64,000 bases of DNA from Cytobacillus gottheilii (GTDB taxonomy: Bacteria > Bacillota > Bacilli > Bacillales > Cytobacillaceae), in the NCBI RefSeq assembly GCF_900166665.1, contig NZ_LT800494.1:1901262-1965261 (forward strand), read 5' to 3'. Of the stretch, positions 54,128 through 60,327 are shown in pieces. A program made the translations under genes and the position numbers. The stretch's first letter is position 1; each line of letters starts with the position of its first letter. Under the pieces are notes generated by a model that searched no databases, was not told where the DNA came from, and saw only the letters and a program-made list of their open reading frames with translations.

Positions 54128-54583
54128 ATGTCTATTACCGAGAATAAAGGAATGTTTTCATCAAATACGGACATGTGGGCAACACCAAAAGATTTTTATG
54201 ATGAATTAAATAAGGAATTTGGATTTCAAACTGATGTTTGCGCAATACCTGATAATGCTAAATGTGAAAATTACTTCACTCCTGATTTAGACGGACTAAA
54301 GCAAGACTGGGAGGGTGTCTGTTGGATGAATCCTCCTTACGGTAGAGTAATTGGTCAATGGGTGAAGAAAGCATTTGAAGAAAGTGAAAAGCACGGGTCA
54401 GTAGTAGTATGTCTGCTACCAGCTAGAACAGATACTAAGTGGTGGCATGAATACTGTATGAAAGGTGAAATTCGACTAGTAAAAGGTCGTTTAAAGTTTG
54501 GAGATAGTAAGAATTCAGCACCGTTTCCAAGTGCAGTTGTTATCTTTGGCAATCATCGCAGAGGCGAATTGTCAGCAATATAA
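54128..54583 (+). CDS. Phage Dam-type N6-adenine DNA methyltransferase, 151 aa
   Basis: The ATG follows AAAGGGG. The signature of the phage DNA N-6-adenine methyltransferase family (Dam, short form) is present: SNTDMWATPKDFYDELNKEF, DVCAIPDNAKCENYFTPD, MNPPYGR (the catalytic NPPY) and SVVVCLLPARTDTKWWHEYC. These enzymes methylate adenine, commonly in GATC or related sites, which protects the phage DNA from restriction. It is one of three clear methyltransferase genes between 54 and 57 kb. Confidence 0.88.
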   Translation: MSITENKGMFSSNTDMWATPKDFYDELNKEFGFQTDVCAIPDNAKCENYFTPDLDGLKQDWEGVCWMNPPYGRVIGQWVKKAFEESEKHGSVVVCLLPARTDTKWWHEYCMKGEIRLVKGRLKFGDSKNSAPFPSAVVIFGNHRRGELSAI

Positions 54584-54651
54584 TTGAAATACATAGATTA
54601 ATTGGTTAACCCTTATATACATAATTAAGAGCTAATAAAAACGAGATTTTA

Positions 54652-54668
54652 TATTAAAAATAAATTAA
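54652..54668 (+). repeat. SPBRE copy next to ribosome binding site
   Basis: TATTAAAAATAAATTAA, about 5 bp before TTAGGAG. Confidence 0.7.
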
Positions 54669-54684
54669 TATTAGGAGTGTTAAA

Positions 54685-55512
54685 TTGGTTAAATTTCAAC
54701 CAGTAATTAAATGGAGCGGAAGTAAAAGAAGTCAATCAGAAAGAATCATATCTTTATTCCCAAAGGAAATTGAAACATATTATGAGCCATTTGTTGGTGG
54801 CGCAAGTGTTCTATTTCAGTTATTACATAGCGATATAAAAGTCAATAGTTACATATGCAGTGATATAAATGGAGACTTAATTAGTCTGTGGAATGAGATT
54901 AAGAGTAATCCATTAGACATTATTGAGACTTACTTTAAATTATGGAAAGAACTAAATGCAGATGAAGATATTGAACGCAAGAAACAATATTTTTATAGTG
55001 TTAGAGAAAGGTTTAATAAAACAAGGAATCCTCACGATTTTCTATTCTTGTCAAGAACCTGCACCAATGGATTAATAAGGTTTAATTCCAGTGGCAATTT
55101 CAACACATCTTTTCATTTTAGTAGAAATGGAATTGTTCCTGAGTCATTGCAAAAAATCATTATTGATTGGTCAAATAAATTAAACGAAAATGATGTTCAA
55201 TTTATACATAGGAGTTATGAATTAATTAATACATTGGAAGGGGATTTATTATATCTTGATCCTCCCTATGCAAACACTAAAGGAATGTATTATGGAAAAT
55301 TAGATTATGATTTATTTTGGAATTGGCTAAAGGGGCAAAGAGGGAGATACCTTCTAAGCTTTGATGGTAAGCGAGCAGATGTTGATAATACATATGCAGT
55401 ACCAGAATACATATACAACGAGCACATCTATTTACATAGTGGAAGAAGCAGCTTTAAAGATTTAAAGAATCAAGTAGTTGAGCAAGTACAAGAGAGCTTA
55501 TACATAAAGTAG
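54685..55512 (+). CDS. D12-class N6-adenine DNA methyltransferase, 275 aa
   Basis: A TTG start follows TTAGGAGTG. It has the D12 family motifs in order: VIKWSGSKRSQS, YYEPFVGGASVLFQLL (motif I, F-x-G-G), CSDINGDLISLW, and LLYLDPPYANTKG (catalytic DPPY). Its size matches Dam of E. coli (278 aa). A product that recognises GATC is plausible but not shown. The gene ends before a convergent minus-strand gene. Confidence 0.9.
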   Translation: MVKFQPVIKWSGSKRSQSERIISLFPKEIETYYEPFVGGASVLFQLLHSDIKVNSYICSDINGDLISLWNEIKSNPLDIIETYFKLWKELNADEDIERKKQYFYSVRERFNKTRNPHDFLFLSRTCTNGLIRFNSSGNFNTSFHFSRNGIVPESLQKIIIDWSNKLNENDVQFIHRSYELINTLEGDLLYLDPPYANTKGMYYGKLDYDLFWNWLKGQRGRYLLSFDGKRADVDNTYAVPEYIYNEHIYLHSGRSSFKDLKNQVVEQVQESLYIK

Positions 55513-55533
55513 TAATTAAAATCTGGGTTTTAT

Positions 55534-55561
55534 AAAAAAAGAGCCCTTAATATAAGGACTC
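55534..55561 (-). terminator. Terminator of the minus-strand gene
   Basis: On the minus strand GAGTCCTT and AAGGGCTC form an 8-bp stem (one mismatch) followed by seven T residues. It overlaps the last codons of the gene. Confidence 0.75.
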
Positions 55562-55843
55562 AGATTTATCAGTTTCTCTTTTATAAATAGCATAAGGAGT
55601 AGACAGCTTTCCATCAATATAATCTTGAGGATCTGCAGTTGATATTTCACCTTGGTCACGAACGTATTGAGTAATAACCATATTATACATGTGAGCGACA
55701 CGGCACAGTCCATCTATTACATTGTAAAGCTGATGATCATCTGTACGCTGCGTAGTTGCCCATAATTGTATGTCTAGAAGTTGTTTCTTAGTTTGTTCAA
55801 GAGAATTAAGATCAAACTTGTCAGTTAATTTACTTGATCCCAT
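55547..55843 (-). CDS. Hypothetical helical protein, 98 aa, minus strand
   Basis: I chose the ATG after GAAAGGA on the minus strand. The product is helical (LNSLEQTKKQLLDIQLWATT, then LYNVIDGLCRVAHMYNMVIT) and soluble. It runs against the early operons, so it may be expressed in the lysogen. Family not recognised. Confidence 0.7.
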   Translation of the reverse strand: MGSSKLTDKFDLNSLEQTKKQLLDIQLWATTQRTDDHQLYNVIDGLCRVAHMYNMVITQYVRDQGEISTADPQDYIDGKLSTPYAIYKRETDKSESLY

Positions 55844-55904
55844 TAACTTCATTCCTTTCAGTTAGGATAATATACGACATTGTATTAAGGAGTGAAGAAA
55901 TTTA

Positions 55905-55921
55905 GAACTAAAATAAATTAA
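55905..55921 (+). repeat. SPBRE copy next to ribosome binding site
   Basis: GAACTAAAATAAATTAA-type copy, directly before AAAGGAG of the small gene. Confidence 0.45.
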
Positions 55922-55934
55922 AGGAGATGATGAT

Positions 55935-56096
55935 ATGAGTATGCAATACGGAGCTAAAACAGTTCAAGAGTTGTTGAAGGTGATTGATCATTTAGGAGAA
56001 CAAATGTATAAATTTGGAGATTGTAATAATGGTATTAAGGAGATTTTGATCACCAGAGATGAAGATGACGGTAGTTTTACTATTACTAGTGATTGA
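55935..56096 (+). CDS. Hypothetical protein, 53 aa
   Basis: The ATG follows AAAGGAG. The product has a helix (YGAKTVQELLKVIDHLGEQM) and a beta strand (EILITRDEDDGSFTI). Family not recognised. Confidence 0.6.
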   Translation: MSMQYGAKTVQELLKVIDHLGEQMYKFGDCNNGIKEILITRDEDDGSFTITSD

Positions 56097-56114
56097 GATA
56101 AAAGCTGAATTTTA

Positions 56115-56131
56115 TATTATAAATAAATTAA
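56115..56131 (+). repeat. SPBRE copy next to ribosome binding site
   Basis: TATTATAAATAAATTAA, about 7 bp before TTAGGAG. Confidence 0.65.
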
Positions 56132-56149
56132 AATATTAGGAGTGTTTGA

Positions 56150-57268
56150 GTGGAGAAGATTAAAGTATTATCATTATTTAGTGGCATTGGTGCATTTGAA
56201 AAGGCACTAACAAATTTGAAGTTAGAATTTGAACTTGTTGGGTTTAGTGAAATAGACAAATATGCGATTGAATCATATGCTGCAATACATAACGTTGATA
56301 AAAGTTTAAATTTAGGGGATGTAAGTAAGATTGAAACTGAGAGTATTCCAGATTTTGATTTAATGACATATGGATTTCCATGTCAGGATATATCAGTTGC
56401 AGGCAGACAGAAAGGTTTCTCAGAAAATAGTGAGACAAGATCAAGTTTACTTTGGGAAGCAATGAAGATAGCGAAAGTGAAGCAACCCAAATATATGATT
56501 GCTGAAAATGTTAAGAATCTAATCGGGAAAAAGTTCAAAGATGACTTTGACAAATGGCTAAATGACTTAGATGACTTAGGGTACAATACATATTATGAGG
56601 TACTAAACTCAAAAGATTTCGGTGTCCCGCAAAATAGAGAAAGGGTATTTGTTGTTAGCATTCGTAAGGATATTGACAATAAGGAATTTAAATTCCCCAA
56701 AGGTGAAACCACAGGAGTTAAATTAAAAGATGTTCTTGAAGACACCATCAACGAAAAATATTACTTGAGTGAACAAGTGCAAAAACGATTTAAGTTTAAT
56801 GAAAAATACCATCATAGTTTAATAGGAACAACTGCCCCTGAGTTTAGAACAATTGGACAGCGAGATTTAGTTTATAAGGAAGAAGGAGTTATGGGAGCTT
56901 TGGTTGCTACTGATTATAAGCAACCGAAGCAGATACTTGAAGTAGTAGGCAATTTGGATATAAACGGTATGGATTGTATCAAAAGAGTGTATTCAACAAA
57001 TGGATTGAGTCCCACATTAACGACTATGGAAGGTGGCAATAGGCAACCAAAGGTATATGAAGGCGAATATAAGATTCGAAAATTAACTCCATTAGAATGT
57101 TGGCGATTAATGAGTTTCAGTGATGAGGATTTTAATATAGCAAAAGAAACATTAAATAATACATATCATAAAGGAAAAGATAGATCGGATTCACAATTGT
57201 ACAAGCAATCAGGCAATTCAATTGTTGTGAAAGTCGCAGAAGAGTTGCTCAGAAAATTATTTAATTAA
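56150..57268 (+). CDS. C5-cytosine DNA methyltransferase, 372 aa
   Basis: A GTG start follows TTAGGAGTG. All main motifs are present: I LSLFSGIGAFEKAL, IV YGFPCQDISVAG with the catalytic Cys, VI MIAENVKNL, VIII FGVPQNRERVFVV, and at the end IX/X RKLTPLECWRLM with YKQSGNSIVVKVAEELL. SPbeta carries a C5 methyltransferase as well (M.SPbeta, about 440 residues). The variable region is short, so a single target is likely. No restriction enzyme gene is adjacent, which fits self-protection. Confidence 0.95.
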   Translation: MEKIKVLSLFSGIGAFEKALTNLKLEFELVGFSEIDKYAIESYAAIHNVDKSLNLGDVSKIETESIPDFDLMTYGFPCQDISVAGRQKGFSENSETRSSLLWEAMKIAKVKQPKYMIAENVKNLIGKKFKDDFDKWLNDLDDLGYNTYYEVLNSKDFGVPQNRERVFVVSIRKDIDNKEFKFPKGETTGVKLKDVLEDTINEKYYLSEQVQKRFKFNEKYHHSLIGTTAPEFRTIGQRDLVYKEEGVMGALVATDYKQPKQILEVVGNLDINGMDCIKRVYSTNGLSPTLTTMEGGNRQPKVYEGEYKIRKLTPLECWRLMSFSDEDFNIAKETLNNTYHKGKDRSDSQLYKQSGNSIVVKVAEELLRKLFN

Positions 57269-57278
57269 AAATAAATTA
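57262..57278 (+). repeat. SPBRE copy at a gene end
   Basis: TAATTAAAAATAAATTA contains the stop codon of the cytosine methyltransferase. Confidence 0.6.
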
Positions 57279-57322
57279 CATAATACATATCTAATTGAAA
57301 ATCTCTAAAGGAGTGAGTTAAA

Positions 57323-57508
57323 ATGAACTCGGAATTAACACCTGAGAATGCGCTACAAAAAGTAAACAACGCATACATGTTACTGGATGATATTTTCCAT
57401 AAACTAGACAATAAGAAATTAGATTGCGCACATTTGTCATCTGCTAATGAAAATTTGACACAAATCAACAAATTATTATATCAAATATCTACAATATTTG
57501 AGCTATAA
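57323..57508 (+). CDS. Hypothetical helical protein, 61 aa
   Basis: The ATG follows AAAGGAGTG. The product is an amphipathic helical hairpin (LQKVNNAYMLLDDIFHKLDN, then LSSANENLTQINKLLYQIST), probably oligomeric. Function unknown. Confidence 0.65.
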   Translation: MNSELTPENALQKVNNAYMLLDDIFHKLDNKKLDCAHLSSANENLTQINKLLYQISTIFEL

Positions 57509-57523
57509 GGAGGGTTTTCGACA

Positions 57524-57724
57524 GTGAAACCAGCCATAAATGAAGATAAAAGAGTTGTTTTATTAGAACATATAGATGACATAGAATCAGAGATTTATAA
57601 GCTTGTCGGTGACTTAGAAAATGATCCAGAGGTAAGCGAAGAACTGTGGAAAAAGATTGATCAGCAAGACAAAGTAATTAATAAAAAGATACGGAAATTA
57701 AAAGATGAGGTTTATTATACATAA
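57524..57724 (+). CDS. Hypothetical helical protein, 66 aa
   Basis: A GTG start follows AGGAGGG. The product is acidic and helical (LEHIDDIESEIYKLVGDLEN, then VINKKIRKLKDEVYY). It lies 15 bp after the preceding gene. Function unknown. Confidence 0.65.
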   Translation: MKPAINEDKRVVLLEHIDDIESEIYKLVGDLENDPEVSEELWKKIDQQDKVINKKIRKLKDEVYYT

Positions 57725-57747
57725 TATTTGCAAAAGGAGGTTGGAAA

Positions 57748-57921
57748 ATGGATAGTGTAAAAATGCTTATCAGAATAATTATACATGGTTGGAAGCTGGA
57801 CTATCACTTAAAGAAGCGACATTTATTCAACAATCTTAATCATCCCACCGTCTTTAGATATCATTTTGAAATGGCTCAGTATTATTATGAAAAGATACAT
57901 GGGGAAAGCCACAAAAAATAG
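57748..57921 (+). CDS. Basic small protein, 57 aa
   Basis: The ATG follows AAAAGGAGG. The product is basic and aromatic-rich (IIIHGWKLDYHLKKRHLFNN) with many His. No membrane span is certain. It could bind nucleic acid; family not recognised. Confidence 0.6.
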   Translation: MDSVKMLIRIIIHGWKLDYHLKKRHLFNNLNHPTVFRYHFEMAQYYYEKIHGESHKK

Positions 57922-57928
57922 ATATCTA

Positions 57929-57982
57929 TATTGAAAATAAATTGAAAAACATATTGACCTATTGAAAATAAATTGATATGAT
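57929..57982 (+). promoter_or_regulatory. Promoter with two SPBRE copies
   Basis: Perfect SPBRE (57929-57945) ends 8 bp before TTGACC (57954). A second perfect SPBRE (57960-57976) exactly fills the 17-bp spacer before TATGAT (57977). Third example of the double arrangement. Confidence 0.9.
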
Positions 57983-58042
57983 AAATACAAGTTGATAGAG
58001 TGGTTGAAAGGCTGCTCTATCTTTATAAGAGAGGTGAGAACA

Positions 58043-58150
58043 ATGCCGAATATGTTAAGGCTGAAAAAGTTAAACATGCTAATTGAATCACTAGAAAAGA
58101 AACTGAATCAGCTTAAATTGGAAAGGGAACGGATGTTTGCTAACTGTTAA
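58043..58150 (+). CDS. Small helical protein, 35 aa
   Basis: The ATG follows AGAGGTGAG. The product (MPNMLRLKKLNMLIESLEKK, then LNQLKLERERMFANC) is a single basic leucine-rich helix like a coiled coil. Function unknown. Confidence 0.55.
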   Translation: MPNMLRLKKLNMLIESLEKKLNQLKLERERMFANC

Positions 58151-58185
58151 TCATCTGATATAATTATCGTGAGGTGAATTAAACC

Positions 58186-58572
58186 ATGCGTGCAAATATC
58201 AGTGATGAGTTACTTAACGCAATTGACGAAAAAATATTTATCGACTTAGAAATCAATGCACTAAATAGTAAGTTACATAAAGCTGAAAAAGAAGGCAATA
58301 AAGGATTTGCTGAACATTTGAATCAAATCATATTGAAAGTAATTAATGACAGAAAGAACATTAACGAATATCTCAAGAAGCAAGGTGTAAAAGTATTTGA
58401 ACCGGAACACTTTTATGATAGAGAAGGTGAAGATCCAATCTTTGTTGATTACCGTTATTATCAGAGAATCAATGGAGGATACAAAGAAGGTGTGCAGCGT
58501 TACTGGATAAGCGGTATCAAGTATAAGCTTAAAACAAGGTTAAATAAGCACTTTGCTCAAGTTAGGAAGTAG
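58186..58572 (+). CDS. Hypothetical protein, 128 aa
   Basis: The ATG follows GTGAGGTG. The first 70 residues are helical (DELLNAIDEKIFIDLEINAL) and the end is basic (RYWISGIKYKLKTRLNKHFA). No known motif. The next gene follows 4 bp after the stop. Confidence 0.65.
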   Translation: MRANISDELLNAIDEKIFIDLEINALNSKLHKAEKEGNKGFAEHLNQIILKVINDRKNINEYLKKQGVKVFEPEHFYDREGEDPIFVDYRYYQRINGGYKEGVQRYWISGIKYKLKTRLNKHFAQVRK

Positions 58573-58576
58573 ATAA

Positions 58577-58795
58577 ATGGATAACATTTGTATGGTCTGT
58601 GGAGAGGTTTTTGAAGGAGCCAGTCAGACGATTGAACTGAGAGATAGTAATGACAGAGATAAGTTTCATATTACGGGACATATCTCCTGCACTGATTCTG
58701 TAATGGACAAGATTAAGAGAATGAAAGATTTCAAGAAGATGAAGTTGGATAAGGTTTTGGAGGAATTGGGATTTAATAATAAAGGAGGAAAGTAA
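58577..58795 (+). CDS. Small zinc-binding-like protein, 72 aa
   Basis: The ATG lies 10 bp after TTAGGAAG, four bases past the upstream stop. CMVCGE near the N-terminus and ITGHISC (H-x-x-C) near residue 37 form a plausible zinc site, followed by a basic helix (KIKRMKDFKKMKLDKVLEEL). Function unknown. Confidence 0.6.
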   Translation: MDNICMVCGEVFEGASQTIELRDSNDRDKFHITGHISCTDSVMDKIKRMKDFKKMKLDKVLEELGFNNKGGK

Positions 58796-58797
58796 AA

Positions 58798-58980
58798 ATG
58801 AACATTGAAAATAAAGATAAAATAATTGATGGACTAAAAAAGACCTTAGAAGTTTATAGTCAAGCACTAGATGATATTAAGAACGTCTCCACACTTGACG
58901 AGTACCAAGGTTCTAATGCTTCCTTACTGTTGAAAGCTTGTTATGATATCGCAAAAACTGCGAAACCGCAACTAGGTTGA
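58798..58980 (+). CDS. Hypothetical helical protein, 60 aa
   Basis: The ATG follows AAAGGAGG. The product is helical (DKIIDGLKKTLEVYSQALDD). It lies 2 bp after the previous gene and is coupled to it. Function unknown. Confidence 0.65.
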   Translation: MNIENKDKIIDGLKKTLEVYSQALDDIKNVSTLDEYQGSNASLLLKACYDIAKTAKPQLG

Positions 58981-59005
58981 GATTAATTAAAAGATTCATT
59001 TTATA

Positions 59006-59022
59006 TGTTATAAATAAATTGA
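59006..59022 (+). repeat. SPBRE copy next to ribosome binding site
   Basis: TGTTATAAATAAATTGA, about 7 bp before AAGGAAGGTGG. Confidence 0.6.
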
Positions 59023-59042
59023 TATAAAAGGAAGGTGGTTTA

Positions 59043-59432
59043 GTGAAGAGGATTAACCTAAGTGTTGATATTGAAGATAATGATGTACTAGGAGAAAGTA
59101 TAAAAAATGCAATTGCAGCACAAGCAAAACAGATTGCACGACAAGAATTAGAGAAAGAGTTAGTTTCAGAAATGGAAAGGATCGTAACTGCGAAAGTGAA
59201 CGAAATCAAAAGTTCTTCATACTGGAATTCAATCACGAGCCGTCTTACTGACTTGGTGGTACAGAAGCTTGATAAAGAAATTCGCTTAAATACAGAAGAA
59301 ATCAATAGCATGGTTGAAGATAAAGTTTCCACATTCTTAGATCAGAAATTGAATAGCGCAAAAGGCTTAGATGGATTTATTCAAAGTTATGTGGATCAAT
59401 CATTATCAAAGATATTAGCTAGAAAATTATAA
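59043..59432 (+). CDS. Hypothetical coiled-coil protein, 129 aa
   Basis: A GTG start follows AAGGAAGGTGG. The product is a long charged coil (IAAQAKQIARQELEKELVSE, then LVVQKLDKEIRLNTEEINSM). No membrane span. It may be a structural or scaffolding helix bundle; family not recognised. Confidence 0.65.
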   Translation: MKRINLSVDIEDNDVLGESIKNAIAAQAKQIARQELEKELVSEMERIVTAKVNEIKSSSYWNSITSRLTDLVVQKLDKEIRLNTEEINSMVEDKVSTFLDQKLNSAKGLDGFIQSYVDQSLSKILARKL

Positions 59433-59470
59433 AATATGATTTTCATTGACATTTGAAAGGGGTGAGAACA

Positions 59471-59617
59471 ATGACTAGCGGTGATAAAGAGGCATTAACA
59501 CAATACATCAGTGACCTACACCTTAGAGGTGAACTTTACGATAAAGCTGGAGAATCCAGAGAAGCTAATCAGATATTCAAAATAGCAGCAGAGTTGCAAC
59601 AAATGATTAATCAATAA
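59471..59617 (+). CDS. Hypothetical helical protein, 48 aa
   Basis: The ATG follows AAAGGGGTGAG. The product (LTQYISDLHLRGELYDKAGE, then ANQIFKIAAELQQMINQ) looks like a single TPR-like helical hairpin. Function unknown. Confidence 0.6.
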   Translation: MTSGDKEALTQYISDLHLRGELYDKAGESREANQIFKIAAELQQMINQ

Positions 59618-59621
59618 CATA

Positions 59622-59638
59622 CATTAAAAATAAATTGA
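59622..59638 (+). repeat. SPBRE copy near ribosome binding site
   Basis: CATTAAAAATAAATTGA, followed by TATACT and then TTGGAGG within about 7 bp. Confidence 0.6.
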
Positions 59639-59657
59639 TATACTTGGAGGAAATTTG

Positions 59658-59888
59658 ATGTTCAAGCGTAAAACTAACAAGAATGAAATGGTACGTACAG
59701 TATTTGAAAACACAGTAGAAAAGAAATTCAGTCCTGTACGCAAATTCTATGCAATCTTAACTGTTGATGGCGCAGAAAAGCTTACTACATACGAAAGTAT
59801 CTCACGAACAGATGCAAAAGAACAGTTTGAATTTGAAGCTAAGTCACTTCATGGTTCATTTGATGGGAAGGTTTATAGCTTTAATTAA
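59658..59888 (+). CDS. Hypothetical protein, 76 aa
   Basis: The ATG follows TTGGAGG. The product is basic at the start (FKRKTNKNEMVRTVFENTVE), then alpha/beta with a helix (SRTDAKEQFEFEAKSLHG). Family not recognised. Confidence 0.65.
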   Translation: MFKRKTNKNEMVRTVFENTVEKKFSPVRKFYAILTVDGAEKLTTYESISRTDAKEQFEFEAKSLHGSFDGKVYSFN

Positions 59889-59898
59889 AATAAATTGA
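59882..59898 (+). repeat. SPBRE copy at a gene end
   Basis: TAATTAAAATAAATTGA overlaps the stop codon of the upstream gene and lies about 5 bp before TAGGGGTGG. Confidence 0.55.
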
Positions 59899-59914
59899 AT
59901 ATAGGGGTGGAGAA

Positions 59915-60262
59915 GTGGGGAACTTGTATGCTTTTAAGTCATGGTTGGTGAGCGTGAATGAAGCAGATGAAGATGGAGTTTTGCACACGATTGAGGCTGA
60001 TTTGTATCCCAGAAAGGGAGATTTGATTGCTACAGATCAGAATGGAAGAACTTCTCTCATTAGTCGGGAATTATTAGAGAATGAATTGATTCCTGTAGAG
60101 AAAGTACAATCACTCGTTGAAAAACCTAAAAAGAAAAATCCATTTGAAAGCATGAGTGAAGAACAGTTATCTGAAGCATATGGACAATCTTGGGTAAACA
60201 ATGATGTAGACGAATCCGACTTGGCGATGCTGGCGGAGTATAGAATGAATAAAGCCTTTTAA
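59915..60262 (+). CDS. Hypothetical protein, 115 aa
   Basis: A GTG start follows GGGGTGGAG. The first 70 residues are beta-rich (YAFKSWLVSVNEADEDGVLH, then ADLYPRKGDLIATDQNGRTS), the rest acidic and helical (KNPFESMSEEQLSEAYGQSW). No family is recognised. It is the last gene before the ribonucleotide reductase genes. Confidence 0.65.
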   Translation: MGNLYAFKSWLVSVNEADEDGVLHTIEADLYPRKGDLIATDQNGRTSLISRELLENELIPVEKVQSLVEKPKKKNPFESMSEEQLSEAYGQSWVNNDVDESDLAMLAEYRMNKAF

Positions 60263-60291
60263 TAACATTAGATATACATATAGAGTTTATA

Positions 60292-60308
60292 TATTAAAAA
60301 TAAATTGA
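60292..60308 (+). repeat. SPBRE copy upstream of the ribonucleotide reductase operon
   Basis: TATTAAAAATAAATTGA, preceded by TTTATA and followed by TATGAA. It is about 20 bp before the start codon of the large subunit gene. Confidence 0.65.
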
Positions 60309-60327
60309 TATGAAAGTGGGTAATTGA

